Below are positions 31,001 to 42,241 of a stretch of DNA of 64,000 nt, one piece after another. Each line of letters opens with the position of its first letter. Position 1 is the stretch's first letter. The notes under the pieces were generated by a model that searched no databases, was not told the DNA's origin, and worked only from the letters and a program-made list of their open reading frames with translations. A program made the translations under genes and the position numbers. The stretch is from assembly GCA_020055645.1 (NCBI GenBank), contig CM034546.1, positions 27,218,001 through 27,282,000 of the forward strand, written 5' to 3'. Source of the DNA: Tomocerus qinae. Taxonomy: Eukaryota > Arthropoda > Collembola > Entomobryomorpha > Tomoceridae.

Positions 31001-33539
31001 TATTTTCTACCGTTATATTTATTAACCCATCCTATGTCAAGTCAAGTCAACCTATTCAATCCACAACCAAATGATACTAACTAAATAAACGTTGCCTTGC
31101 TATTAATAGTTTGACTCCGCTGCGGTCGCCCCGTTCGAGGTGAAAGGGACACTAATCTCTTTACATGGCGGAGGCCTGCCTGCTTAAAGAGTAGGACTTT
31201 GTCAAATTTTTGAAATTCACTGGCAAAATATTTTCTACTAAAAAATAAAAAACTGGAGTGGCTACCGTCTTTATTGTTAAGTCGAGTAAGTCAGGAAAAA
31301 GTTTGGTAAAGATCGGATGAAAACTGTAGGAGGAGTATTTGAACAAAAAGGTGACAGATCGGAGCGTTTTCTCCCACTCCTTCAATGTTAAAATTCGAAA
31401 TTCAAAAAATCATAAAACGATTTCTATGAAAGATATCGTTTTGAAAATCGAGGTTTGGGGTTCTGACTATGATGTCCCCATCCAGTAAAAATTTGAAAGT
31501 CGTAGATTGATGTTAAAGGGGAAATGAATTGCTATTATTATACAGATAAATGCTACTGTGGTTTTATTATGGCCCATGCATACAGTGTCTGTAATGCAGT
31601 CATCTATTAGCAGAATAAATACGAATAAGACTTTGTTTGAGGTTTTGTATTTTTTATACCTTTGACCTTGATTTGACATCTACTTTAATTTGACTGAAGA
31701 CAATATTTTTGGCAAAAATAAATAAAACCAATGCATAGACACTTTCTCTGCTCTGTTTTGAAATTTGCTGTCTTAAAGGTTACCTATATACGATGTAGTC
31801 CTACTATATATGAATATGTATGAGGCGAAATTTTCAAACTAAAACCGTCATATCATGGCACAAATCATCTACCACTCGAGAAAACAAATTCTAAAGAAAT
31901 TTACATACCTGTGCAGTGACATAAATTTTTATTGGCGTTTCTGTTTCATAGTCTCTCAGATCATTCCGTTTGTTTGGTTCTTCCTCCGTTAGTCGCAGTA
32001 TTAGTGAATTGAGCCACAATACTTTCTGAAGTTTACTTCCTGTATTCCTGTGATATTTTATTTTTTCAAATTTTTTGGCCAAATTGATTTCCTTTGTGGG
32101 ATCAAAGATTTCAGATAAAATTAAACCAAATGAAAACAAATCCGCGTGTTGACCATATTTTGCCTTGCCATCTTTATGTTCTTCATCCATTTCAGGAGCA
32201 CGATATCGGATATTCCATTCCGCGAGTGTCATTGTTTCACTCTCGTTAATTTTGCTTTGTATTGAAAGACCAAAGTCTCCGATTTTGACAGGGGTAACGA
32301 AGTTAAGGGCTGAAAAGTATATGTTGTCTGGTCTTAGGTCTCGATGAGTTATTCCTTTCCCATGGATGTAATTTAAACCATCAGCTATTCCCTGTCCAAT
32401 TTCTTCACTGGTAGACATTTTTGGTTCTTCACCGTCCTTTAAAATTTTATTCAGCCATTCCCTCAAAGTTTCGCCACAAATTTCCATTTTTATGTAAAAT
32501 CCAGTAACTAGGCCATTACTAGCGGAATCAAAGCATCCTGCAAAAAACTCTCGAGCAATGGCTGAAATTTTGTTAGTATGGTCACCCCATTGAAGTATTT
32601 TCTTCATCTTCTCCGTCGATAATGAAAATCTGTCAGAGGATTTGTACTTAACAACGTTTGGATGATCTAGTTTTGCTTGATTCCTCAACTCCCTTAAAAT
32701 GCCTACTTCATCAGTGTCGCCAAAGCGTTTTCTGTTTGGAATGATTTTGATAGCATAAATCTGATGATCTACTGTGTCCGATGCGGCAATAACTACTCCG
32801 AAAGACCCGCTGCCTAATACTTTGCTGGTTGTGTAATTCCATCGTTCGATGACATGTAGAAGGTTCTTCTTGTCTGCAAATACTCGATTTTTGGCATCTT
32901 CAATTATCTTTGTTACTGTTTTCGGGTCTGCTCCAAGAATTGACAAAGCCTTTTCGACCGTTGTACAGTGCTCGTCAAATTCTATTTGTGTAGCATCTTT
33001 TGGTTTTGCAAAATGTTTGGTTCGGTTTCGAATATCACGAAGTTTGATCAAGGCATTTTTTTCATCTTCATTTAGTTTTCTTTCATGCGGCTCCCAAGGA
33101 AATTCCAATAGCCATTTAACACAGAGTGGAGTATCCCATTTCGTTATGTCCCGAGAGTTGATCTTCTCTTGTTCTTCTTCGCGCCATTTTTTATGGGGGT
33201 GAGTAATAAAGAAATCCTCCTGAGAACTATTCTCCCATTTCTGACATTTTTCCATTAAATTGTTTTGAATGTATTCAGTAAATCCCTCTACTAATGCATC
33301 TATTTTCACTCCATACTTGTCATCAAAATCTAAAATGTTTATTTCCCCAATAAATGTTTCTCGAAACCAAAAATGGTATTTTTGACTTAGTAAAACGAAA
33401 TTATTTAATATGGCAATATTAATTAATTTATAAATGTTCTTCATTTTAAGAGCGATGGAATGATATTAGTAAATTACGAAAATTTTATACATAAGTTAAT
33501 CGAAAATGAATTTAAAAGCTTACCCAAATTTGCATCCAT
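28098..33539 (-). CDS. HEPN-kinase gene with short helical C-terminus, block B left
   Basis: Start exon 33524-33539 and kinase exon 31909-33329 are open and intact (479 codons together: HEPN R106-H111, K200, HRD 334-336, DFG 357, APE 383-385). The kinase exon ends ACTGCACAG/GTATGT in phase 0. No helical-Hsp70 exon follows. Instead an exon at 28098-28580 (acceptor TTTTACTCATACAG, phase 0) encodes 160 residues of helical sequence resembling the repeats in the composite gene (ALGFYKAKMRVHVEHH, KAATEAFKAYQTQLQG) and a basic tail ending KARLHKM. Joining them gives about 639 aa across an intron of about 3.3 kb full of repeats. The kinase part is firm; the splice to 28580 is inference from phase and homology. 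Confidence 0.65.
29044..29919. mobile_element. Large foldback element, 876 bp with ~239-bp arms
   Basis: The left arm 29044-29281 (AGAAATTATTTGAAATAGG to CAATCGCTGTATCTCG) is repeated as a near-perfect reverse complement at 29681-29919, around a loop of about 400 bp. Both arms contain CTGAAACTACCGGCCCGATT. No transposase frame. Arms this alike suggest recent movement or ongoing arm conversion. No convincing target duplication was found. Confidence 0.85.
30226..30990. repeat. GTCATTTTAAATAACCCC minisatellite
   Basis: From about 30226 to 30460 the sequence is a tandem array of AACCCCGTCATTTTAAAT alternating with CCCCGTCAAAAAT spacers; from there to about 30990 the same GTCATTTTAAAT core recurs irregularly (often as TTTTAAATAGACGTCATT). 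An apparent minus-strand peptide with repeated GLFKMTG is simply this array read in one frame, not a gene. Confidence 0.9.
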
Positions 33540-36500
33540 CCTCTCAAATATATTAGGCCCTCTAGTTAGTATTTCTCAATGTATTATGAAGCAATTGGAG
33601 GTGTTCTTTTTCTTCAGCACTTTATTGTTGGTAAAGGTATTTGCCTAAGATCTTCACAAAATGACACTATATTATTTATAAAGACGTATAGCTTACATGT
33701 CTAAATATTTGAATAATTTTAGTAAACTTCCCTTTTATTACAATACAGACTACAAAAATGATGATCTAATATTTTTTAAGGACGTAATACTAATAATAAA
33801 GTACATACCTCCAACATTTTTGTCATTAAATTTATTTTGACCCGGATCCGGAATGCTCTGAGATGGCAATTAAAATATTAAAATCAATTAACAACCAAAT
33901 ATAAACTGTAAGACAAAAACTACAAAAGGTTGTGAGAATTTTAAACATACCCAAATTACCCACCAATATACTTCCCGATGATTCGATTGGTTTAAGCTAA
34001 ATTTGTCTTATCTCTGTGAAGCATTTATCGGCCAGCTCGACAGAAATAAAAGCCGACCATATTTACTGAAGCGAAAATTATGATCATTTTATAATAAATG
34101 ATATAAAGAGTTTAAACTTTATTGACAAAGTTGCCTATTTTAATTAATTGTATTATTGTCTTAAATAAAATAAATCTAATCTAAACCTAATGATCTGAGT
34201 ATCAGCATCATTGGCAATATTGGCATAGATTGACACAAAATATATTAATATCCTAGACAATTCCTTAAGAAAAAACGTGTCATCCGAAATATTTTATAAA
34301 AATTTTAGTACTTAGATGACTATAGATTAATATATATTGTGTATTCAATGCATTCTTTGTGCAAAGTGTTTTAAAGCTCTTATATTGCGCTTTAGGATTA
34401 CGCATATCGTAATATCGCAACTTTACCTCAATGGAGTGGTCACGCTGGCAGTTTTATCTGTAGCACAGTGAAACAAATTTACCATTCGATGACAATACTC
34501 CAAAACTCCAAATGCATAACAGTTTTAATAAATATAATATACATAAACCAGTCAGTACATAATTAAAAATCTAACTTTTAACCCTTATAGCTTAAAAGCG
34601 TTTCTTCAACAGCACAGCGTCAATTTTCAATTATTTAATACTAAATGAATTGCAAACTAAGTCGATTTAATTGGCTGTATTTTTAGGTGTATAGTACTTA
34701 TTTACGATAGGCGAAAGCTTAAAAAGTTGTTTTGTGTAAAAAAAATTTTGTGATCTCTACACATTCCTACAATTTATGGAAAACCAACCATTGTAAAGGA
34801 AATAATAGTATGTGGATGGAATCTGCAATTCGCCAAGAAACTTGATTGGTATTTTTTGTTTTTCTGAATGATTTTGTTTTGTTTATGTTTTAGGATATTA
34901 AAAATTATGATAATATGGTTTGTTCAGCTTTTAATGAACGGTTAGCAAGCATTTAGTTATTAAACACATGTTGTGGTATGGTATTGGGATGAAATGTAAA
35001 ATAAACGTTATTGCGAATATCCAAAGTGCATCAACCATCACTATAAACATTTATATGAAGTAAAAGGACCTATATGACTTCAATGATAAGATAATTTTAA
35101 TCTGTGTGACAAAATCCCTTTTTTCGGTCGGGATTTAGACGGGGCGGTGTAATGTCCTCTCTAAATATCTGCTTGTACAAATGTTGTTATGTTATACAAT
35201 TAATTACAATCATTTTATTGTAATATTAGTAATAAGACCAGATTTTATATTACCTATGTAGAAATATACATATCACTTTTCCTATGTCCCGCTAATGGAC
35301 ATAATATTATTATACTACACAATTAGAAGAGCCGTGATATGTATTTATTTAGTTTCCGAAAATATGTAGGTAATGTTTTTTAAATAGTAAAATACGTACA
35401 GAAATATGTACAAAAAACAGCAAAATATCTAGAAAAGATATCTAAAAAGGAGAAATATGCACGAAAAAACGGAAAATATGTACAACTATCGCATCATTTG
35501 CTAAATACAGAAATATTTTTAAACAAATAACCAAAAAAGCTTATGACGGCAAAATATATATAAAAATATAGAAAAAAATAAAAAATATAGAAAATAACAA
35601 ACTATTATCAAAATTATGTCAAATTCCTTTATAAGTTTCTATGCGGTGTTAAAAAAATATGGGCTTAATTGGCAAAAAATGCCAAAATATGGACAAAAAT
35701 GTTGTAATTCATGAAACATGTAGGAAAATATTTTTTAGGTTCCAAACCGTAAAATATGTAAAATAAAGTGAGTGTCCAAATGGTTAAAAAGTTGCGAAAC
35801 GTTGACACCCGAAGTTTCAGGACCGAATTGTCAAACATGAAAAACATGATTTTACCTAAATATCACGGCTCTGATATTTATACACTTTATAACAATTCAT
35901 AACATACATGATACTACTACTGATGTTATTATAATTTATAGTAAAAGTATGATGGGTGAACAAAGAATGCCAAAATGTAATTTTTAGTATCATAAATGAA
36001 TAAATAAATAAATAGTAGTAAATTTACTATTTTTCATTCAGCATTTCATTTACTATTTACATGACAAGTTAAAATTTAAAGTCACAAGAGAAAAATTTTC
36101 TCCAGGTTTTTAAGCCCCTATAATTGCTGTTTTAATAAATCTGGGTTTGAGTCTTATCATTCAAGATTTGCTCACACATTGTCAACGTGTTAAACAATCC
36201 CAGTTTGAATTTTGAATAAACTTTAAACTGTTTCTATACTTTCAAATAAATTCAATGGTCGTTTGAATTTCTATATATATATATACTGTAAAGAAAAGTG
36301 GAATGAAGTTCCTTCTGCAAACTTTTAAATTTTTATATTTACCGCCATTTGAATCTTCTTCTGTTTATTCGAGCTCCATTAAACATTGCTTTGTTGCTTG
36401 CAATGAGAACACAAAATTCGTTACAACGAAGTTATATGCAACGCCAGTAGGCTTAAAATTGTCCCTATTCTCTATGTAGTAAGTCAGAGAAATAGTTTTA

Positions 36501-36777
36501 AATTCATTTTGGATGTATACCAGTTTCGAGTTTCAAAATGCACCACAATATTACTCACTTTTGTCAAAAGTGAGACAGAAGTCTACACTTAACCTACACA
36601 GTAATATCTTTTACAAAAGCAGAGTTCTTTTCTTAGTCGCCAATAGCACTCAGCAAACTTTGTCCAGTTATTGGCTTTCTTCAAATCTCCATCAGGTTGC
36701 TGAAAATAAAATAAAAATGTTATTAAAAATAGGTTTAATAATATCATATTGAATAATTTTGTACATAATAATTATCC
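33540..36777. other. 5' flank of block B left kinase / 3' side of IR copy B
   Basis: Paralogous to 1116-3010 up to about 35320, with one inserted element (35328-35872). From 35880 to 36330 the DNA resembles 26500-26780 and 21780-22230 rather than block A, so block boundaries are patchwork. The last 200 bp match the region beside the block A IR stop. No gene seen. Confidence 0.45.
35328..35872. mobile_element. 545-bp TIR element rich in AAAATATG motifs
   Basis: Begins AGAGCCGTGATATGTA and ends TAAATATCACGGCTCT, inverted copies of about 14-19 bp. The interior is built of many short AAATATGTAC/AAAATATG-like words. Absent from block A. No useful ORF. Superfamily not determined because no target duplication could be fixed; hAT-like ends are possible. 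Confidence 0.65.
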
Positions 36778-39197
36778 TTATATGATTTTAGTTCTACTTG
36801 TACTAGTTGCTAATAAAATAAAACCGAGATTAATGTAGTGCTTAAAATATGCTTCAATATTTAGTATTTTCTTACGAAGTCGATTATTTACTTCGTCCGC
36901 CGGAAACACGCTAATACTTCTTCGAATTTTTTGGTGACGAGTTTTTAGTTTGCTAAAAAGAATGACGACGTTTATTTTCAGCATCAATCTAGAGTGCCAT
37001 AACCATTCCAGAAGAAGAGTGATGAATGATCCAAGTAGAAGGTATCCACAAACGAAGAAAATGGTATGGATTTTCATCGACAGACTAATAGGCAATGTCT
37101 GAGATTCTGTATGCTTCAGTTTTGAATGGGATATTATATTTTTCAAGTCAAGAATAAAATCGAATTGTTCCTTGAAATAATGTAGAATACCTCTCTCTTG
37201 CATGACTTGAAACAAAGATTTGAATACATAACGGTAGCAATTTATGAAACGATAAGGCATTGGAGTAGAAAGATCTGTTTCCTTTACAGTCATGCAAATT
37301 CCGTCAGATGATACTTTAGATGGAATTAAGGGCACAGTGTGATGACTTCTCTTTTTATAGTATACACTAAATAGTTTCATTGAGAAGTCTGTCAAAACTT
37401 TCCAATTAAATGTAAAGTAGTTACCTTTTTTGTGCTTAGGTTTTCTATCGGTTCGCCAATTATATATGTGGACACTTGAATTCATCTTGTCCAGAATTTT
37501 ATATTTTTCAAAATATTCGTTTCTCTGATCGTTAATATTCCACCGCCTGTCTTTCAGCCAGAACATTTTATATCCATTTTCCACGAGATCTTTAAAGTCC
37601 ACAAATTGCTTTCTGTCTGGTGGAGCAATAATCTCGCTTGTTATCCACGTTTCGTATTGAGTAGCAATTACAAATCCCATGAACACAATTACCAAATACA
37701 AAATGGTTCTTCTTTTATTGGAAACTCCCTGATTTAAAAGGACGGCTATTGTGGATACAAAAATAAACTCTAATTTCTTGTAGAAATTAGAAATTCGAAA
37801 GCCTAAAGCATAAAATGAAATCGGGAATAGCGAAAATATTAGCCACCAGCAATAACCATCAAATGTATTTTGAATCAGAACTGTCAAAGGGATGTCGGCG
37901 AATCGAGGGTTGGCTTCGCAGTAATATGGAATCATCTCATCGAAGTATTCAATAGAACGAGTTGTATACCATTTTTGAATATAATTGTCTCTGTAGGGAA
38001 ATAACATCAAAATGTATCCACATCGACGACGTTCTTGTTTTAGATTTGCATATCGCCATGTATAATTGGCAGTGAAGTTCAATATTTGAGACATCAAATC
38101 AAAAGTTCTCACTGTATTTCGACAATTCCCATCTCTACTTTTACATCTTATCATTTTTCTTGGATTATAGAACGGAAAAAAAGGATATACTCCCCCGATT
38201 TGCATTCCATGAAGATTTCCGTTTAAATTTTTCCAAACTCTTTCCCATTCTTCTTCGGAGTCTTCTGCTTCAATTGGATGATAAGTTAAAGACTCATCTT
38301 TGTAGAGAACCGGCGCATAAATCGAATATTGATATCCAACTTTTATAGCCATTATAAAGAGAGGAGCTACCAATTCATAAGTGATGTTTGCTTGCCATTC
38401 TGGATTCAGCCATTTCAATTCATCTTTGATGACGACTATGAATCTCGAATCCCGACGATTTATTTCTTTTCCAAAAGAAATGACTGGAGTTTTTAAGTCA
38501 GGGTCTGGCTCCATTAGAATATTTACAGTGCAGGAACTTCTAGAGAGATCCCGTGGATTATCTTCATGACGACCGAAGTGAGTTTTATTATATTTTGATG
38601 TTGCCAATGTCCATGGTTGGCCATTTTGGTTAGACAGGATAAAATCTGTCTGCCATTCGGATTGATGGGAAGTAATCATGTTAAAATCACAATTACTGTA
38701 GAACGACAAATTTCTAAAGCAGTTGATGTTGTTTATAATAACTGAAATTAAAAATGGTACAACTGGATGCAGGAAATACATTTTAACACGAATTTTGCTC
38801 AGTTATGTCTTCACATGTGAACGACCCAAAGTAAATGAAAGAATGTTAATTCAGTTTTAAATGTTGTATACCTAGCCATTGAGGCAGCAACGAAGTAGTC
38901 AAGGTGGTAGTTAATAGCAAAATAGCAACTAGCGACTGTCAAATGTCTTTAATCTCAAATTATAAAACATATACCATGAAATTCAAAATAGTTCTCCCAA
39001 TTATTAACAATAATCGGCTGCCTTATTCCTTGTAATACATTGGCAGCTTTTCTCATAAGCATAAATTCTAACGTCCTAAACAATACAGTGCAGAGAAATA
39101 ATTTTAGAACGTGGAACCAAAAGTTATGTATGCCCTGGTAGTATTGATTACCTTTAGGAAATTTGGGATTCAAATTTTTTGTGGTTGTATTACAATT
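36778..39197 (-). CDS. Ionotropic receptor (IR family), copy B
   Basis: The main exon 36778-38762 is nearly identical to copy A over the ligand-binding and channel parts (same M1, pore, M2 with TQYETWITSE, M3). The upstream exon 38975-39197 keeps acceptor CTCTTTTGTAG and donor ATG/GTATATG and is 12 bp shorter than in copy A, so its phase is kept. The C-terminus differs: compensating small indels change about ten residues after KTRHQ, and a one-base insertion near the copy A stop extends the frame by about 30 residues to a TAA at 36778. The extension (ending STSRTKII) has no copy A equivalent. The 5' exons are not identified. Full coding potential of the channel core suggests it is functional or recently so. 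Confidence 0.82.
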
Positions 39198-40294
39198 CTA
39201 CAAAAGAGGTGCAATAATAATTAGTTAACATCTTCTAAACATAAACTGAAAACTTATAAAATCAGTTTTCAGCAGAACATTTACGCTGTGTTAGAAAACT
39301 GCAAATGCTTCCACCACTAAAAACTCTGAATAAATGGTTAGATGTCAACATTTTATTTTCTCATTCCCTCCAAGTATTTTGTAAAATGAATTATGTATAT
39401 CATGCATGATGTTAAAAAATGATTAAAATAATTAAAAGCTTTAAATGCATTAATTTACAACAAAATGATATTTTCTGCTGTTATTCGTCAACATTTGTTG
39501 TGGTTTTTGTAGTTACAACAGCACCGAAGATGTCCTTACGTTGTGTCAATTGAAGAAAGCTTTTTATAGCTTTCGTCATATTTTATTTTATCCGTATCTT
39601 TGGAAAGTTACTGAAACTTTTGTGGTTGAACGTCTAAAATTAATGGCCTCTGATTTGGAATGGATAATATTTTCACTTCACATTAACATGCGATTTTGAT
39701 ATTCACGGTATTATTGTATCAGCAAAAGGCTTGAACTACTTACGGCCTCTAACTAGAGCATATACATTATACATAACAACGGAACAAGCAATTTAGATAC
39801 GAAAACTCACGACTATATACCATTACATGAAGGCTACGTGTTATAACCATAGCTCAGTGTGGAACCAGTATTATCTCTCTATATTCATTCATAATCATCA
39901 ACATGAAATTGAGATGAGTGGTATAAATTGAGTTTATTAAAATGAATATTCATTTCTATTGAAGTGATAAAGCTTGTGAGCAATGACATTTTTACATTAC
40001 CAGATCTCAGTTAAATCAGTTCTTCAATAATTTAAACTGTTAAAATATTCCCTTCTCATTCACCAATTCTTTATTATTGTGAACGAATTCTACAGACAAT
40101 GTTTCTGTGCAGAAGTATCTAGGCGATCATCAAATATTAATATCACCATACTAGTGTGTGTGTATTTGCTCGGCAGGTTAATGCTCCTGAGAAATAAAGA
40201 AGTTTGCTGACCGCAATCGGTTTCTACGAAATACAAAATGAGTACTATTACAGTTAGATACTGTAGGGAAATATCGCAATTCTGTAAGTAAATC
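39198..40294. other. IR copy B 5' flank up to the copia insertion
   Basis: Aligns with 7602-8700 of block A with small indels. As there, earlier IR exons may hide here but none can be fixed. It ends at the AAATC target site of the copia element (40290-40294). Confidence 0.45.
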
Positions 40295-40595
40295 TGTTCT
40301 AATAAGAATAAGGTTCACGGGTTTTTGAGATGCTGAGTTAATTTATTTAGTAGTGTAGTGTACTTCTCTTGTACAAAGATCATTACAAACTGACTTATCT
40401 TTAGATGTACTTTTAGCTTAATCTAATTATGTTGTACACATATGAATGTTTACACCGACTTATATGACAACTTATTGACCTACTTATTGTTTGCTGTAAT
40501 ACAGCTTACAGTCAATTTCTCATGACCTGTCGGGTCAGCATGCAATATAATGCCTATTTTCATTACATTTAACATAATATTATCTAAACTTTACA
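40295..40595 (-). repeat. Copia element LTR (3' LTR in element sense)
   Basis: 301 bp, TG...CA termini, same sequence as 46682-46982. Next to it inside the element is the purine run TTTGAGGAGGG (minus strand, 40596-40606), the expected plus-strand primer. The ORF stop lies only about a dozen bases further in. Confidence 0.95.
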
Positions 40596-40606
40596 CCCTC
40601 CTCAAA
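40596..40606 (-). promoter_or_regulatory. Polypurine tract
   Basis: TTTGAGGAGGG on the minus strand directly adjoins the LTR start TGTAAAG, the standard position for the plus-strand DNA priming site of an LTR retrotransposon. Confidence 0.75.
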
Positions 40607-40618
40607 CAATATAGGGAG

Positions 40619-42241
40619 TTAATTTTCTATAATTACTCTATGAGTCACTGGTGACGTATTCTGGTCTGATGGAATCTCTTCAGATCCATTATTTGCACCA
40701 GCTCTGGTTTCGTTGCATATTCCCACTCGGCGATCGGTCGATTTCTTCTTGCATATTCGTTTGCGATATTTGATGACACAAATAATAGCTGCTAATGCAA
40801 TTAATGTTCCAATTAATATGCAGGTAACTTGGAGTGTACTCCAACCATCCGTGAATTCAAAAACAGACATGTTTTTCACATGTTGCTTAATGTCCTCTTC
40901 ATTTTCTTTCCAGGTTTCATCGAACTGTGATGTTAAATTATTCCAATTTAAACTCGGATTCAAATGCCAATTGATCATCTCAGTTAGCTCTGGGTCTTCC
41001 GATTCCCGGTAAACTATCTTTAGGACAGCACCTCTATATTCCACATCATTGAGTGTGAAGGTGGTAGAAATAGGTAGATTGAACACCTTGTTAGGGCAGT
41101 CAATGCTCCTTTTGCCGATTATGTACTGACTTTTAGGACAATACACAAAAAACTTGTTGTCCAGGACTTTAACTTGGACAAAGTCCTTTTCATCGCTTAA
41201 CTGAGAGATTTTACATCTCCCAATTTTGTAGTTTTCGTCAGCTGCTAAAGAACTGTTCTTGCACTTAAGGGACGTAGCCAATCCAAGTAAGTCTTTGGGA
41301 TTGTTTGCATAAGTATCGTATACACAGTCCTCTGGTATAGATAAAATAGCAGTACTTGGTCCAGAATACTTAAGTCTGCATGTCAGTTTTTCCTTTTCAA
41401 TCATCAGATCAAAAGGATCAGCTTCGACTCGTACTAAATCTTGAGTTATAACTGGTACAGAGAATTCCATTTTTATAACGTCACGATGTTCGTTCATTAC
41501 GCATCCATGAAATTTTCCGTTCTCAACAGGGCATGTCTCATTACAGGGCAGTGTGTAATTGAGAAATTCAAAGAAGTCAGCAGACATCTTCCCTCTGTTC
41601 CAAAGTTTCTTCGTGTCTGCCAAGATTCTTTTACCATCTGACAGTTTTCCTGTTAGGTGGGATATTATGTACTGTAGTCTTACAACATCCCTTTTGAATG
41701 AGTAGTAATCAGTACCCAATTGGTCAAGTCTTTCAGTGATTTTATGTAGTTCAAGTTGCAGAACTTTTAAACGCTTGTTTCCAGCATACACGTCTTTCTC
41801 CAGTTCGTCCAACGCATTTTTAAGCTCATCTTGTCTAGTTTCAAGTTTATATGTCTTTGAAACTGCAACTGCAGCAAGTCCAAGTCCCGCACTTGCTATA
41901 CTTGCAATAAGTATGACGCCTAAGACTAACATAATAAACCGTTTTTCTCTACCAAAAACGAGTTGTTGTTGGGGGCACATTATTTCTAATTTTCTCAGAA
42001 ATAGTTCCTCGTAAGATTTTTCACAATGTTCCTTCACTGATTTTCCTATTGTTGGATCGACTCCCTCCATAGGCAATAGTACACACGGTGAAACTAGCTC
42101 AATTTTCATTGTGAACGAGTAAAATCCAATTGTTGCCGGTAATTCACTCTTTCTCCAAAGAATTGAATTGTCTTGGTTGTGTTTTTCTGCTCCTCCAACT
42201 ATTTTACATAGCAAGAACATAAAAAGAACAACACTCCACAT
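40619..42241 (-). other. Envelope-like region of the copia polyprotein
   Basis: The Met at 42241 (residue 1394) opens directly onto a signal-peptide-like stretch (MWSVVLFMFLLCKIVGG). A short cysteine-bearing subunit follows, then REKR, a glycine/alanine-rich hydrophobic segment, a coiled-coil region, a cysteine-rich ectodomain and a single C-terminal transmembrane helix followed by KYRKRICKKK. A small subunit before the cleavage site with the fusion peptide right after it is the arrangement of baculovirus F and errantivirus Env proteins. Fusogenic function is inferred from layout only. Confidence 0.8.

Larger units (their letters stand above)
28581..31908. other. Repeat-filled presumed intron of the block B left kinase gene
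   Basis: Holds a large foldback element (29044-29919), a block of CCCCGTCATTTTAAATAA minisatellite and its degenerate continuation (30226-30990), and about 900 bp of AT-rich DNA with a GC-richer patch near 31105-31185 (CTGCGGTCGCCCCGTTCGAG) that may be a fragment of another repeat. Minus-strand frames here (29146-29364, 30226-30441, 31161-31385, 31467-31679) have no family resemblance I recognise. Confidence 0.5.
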
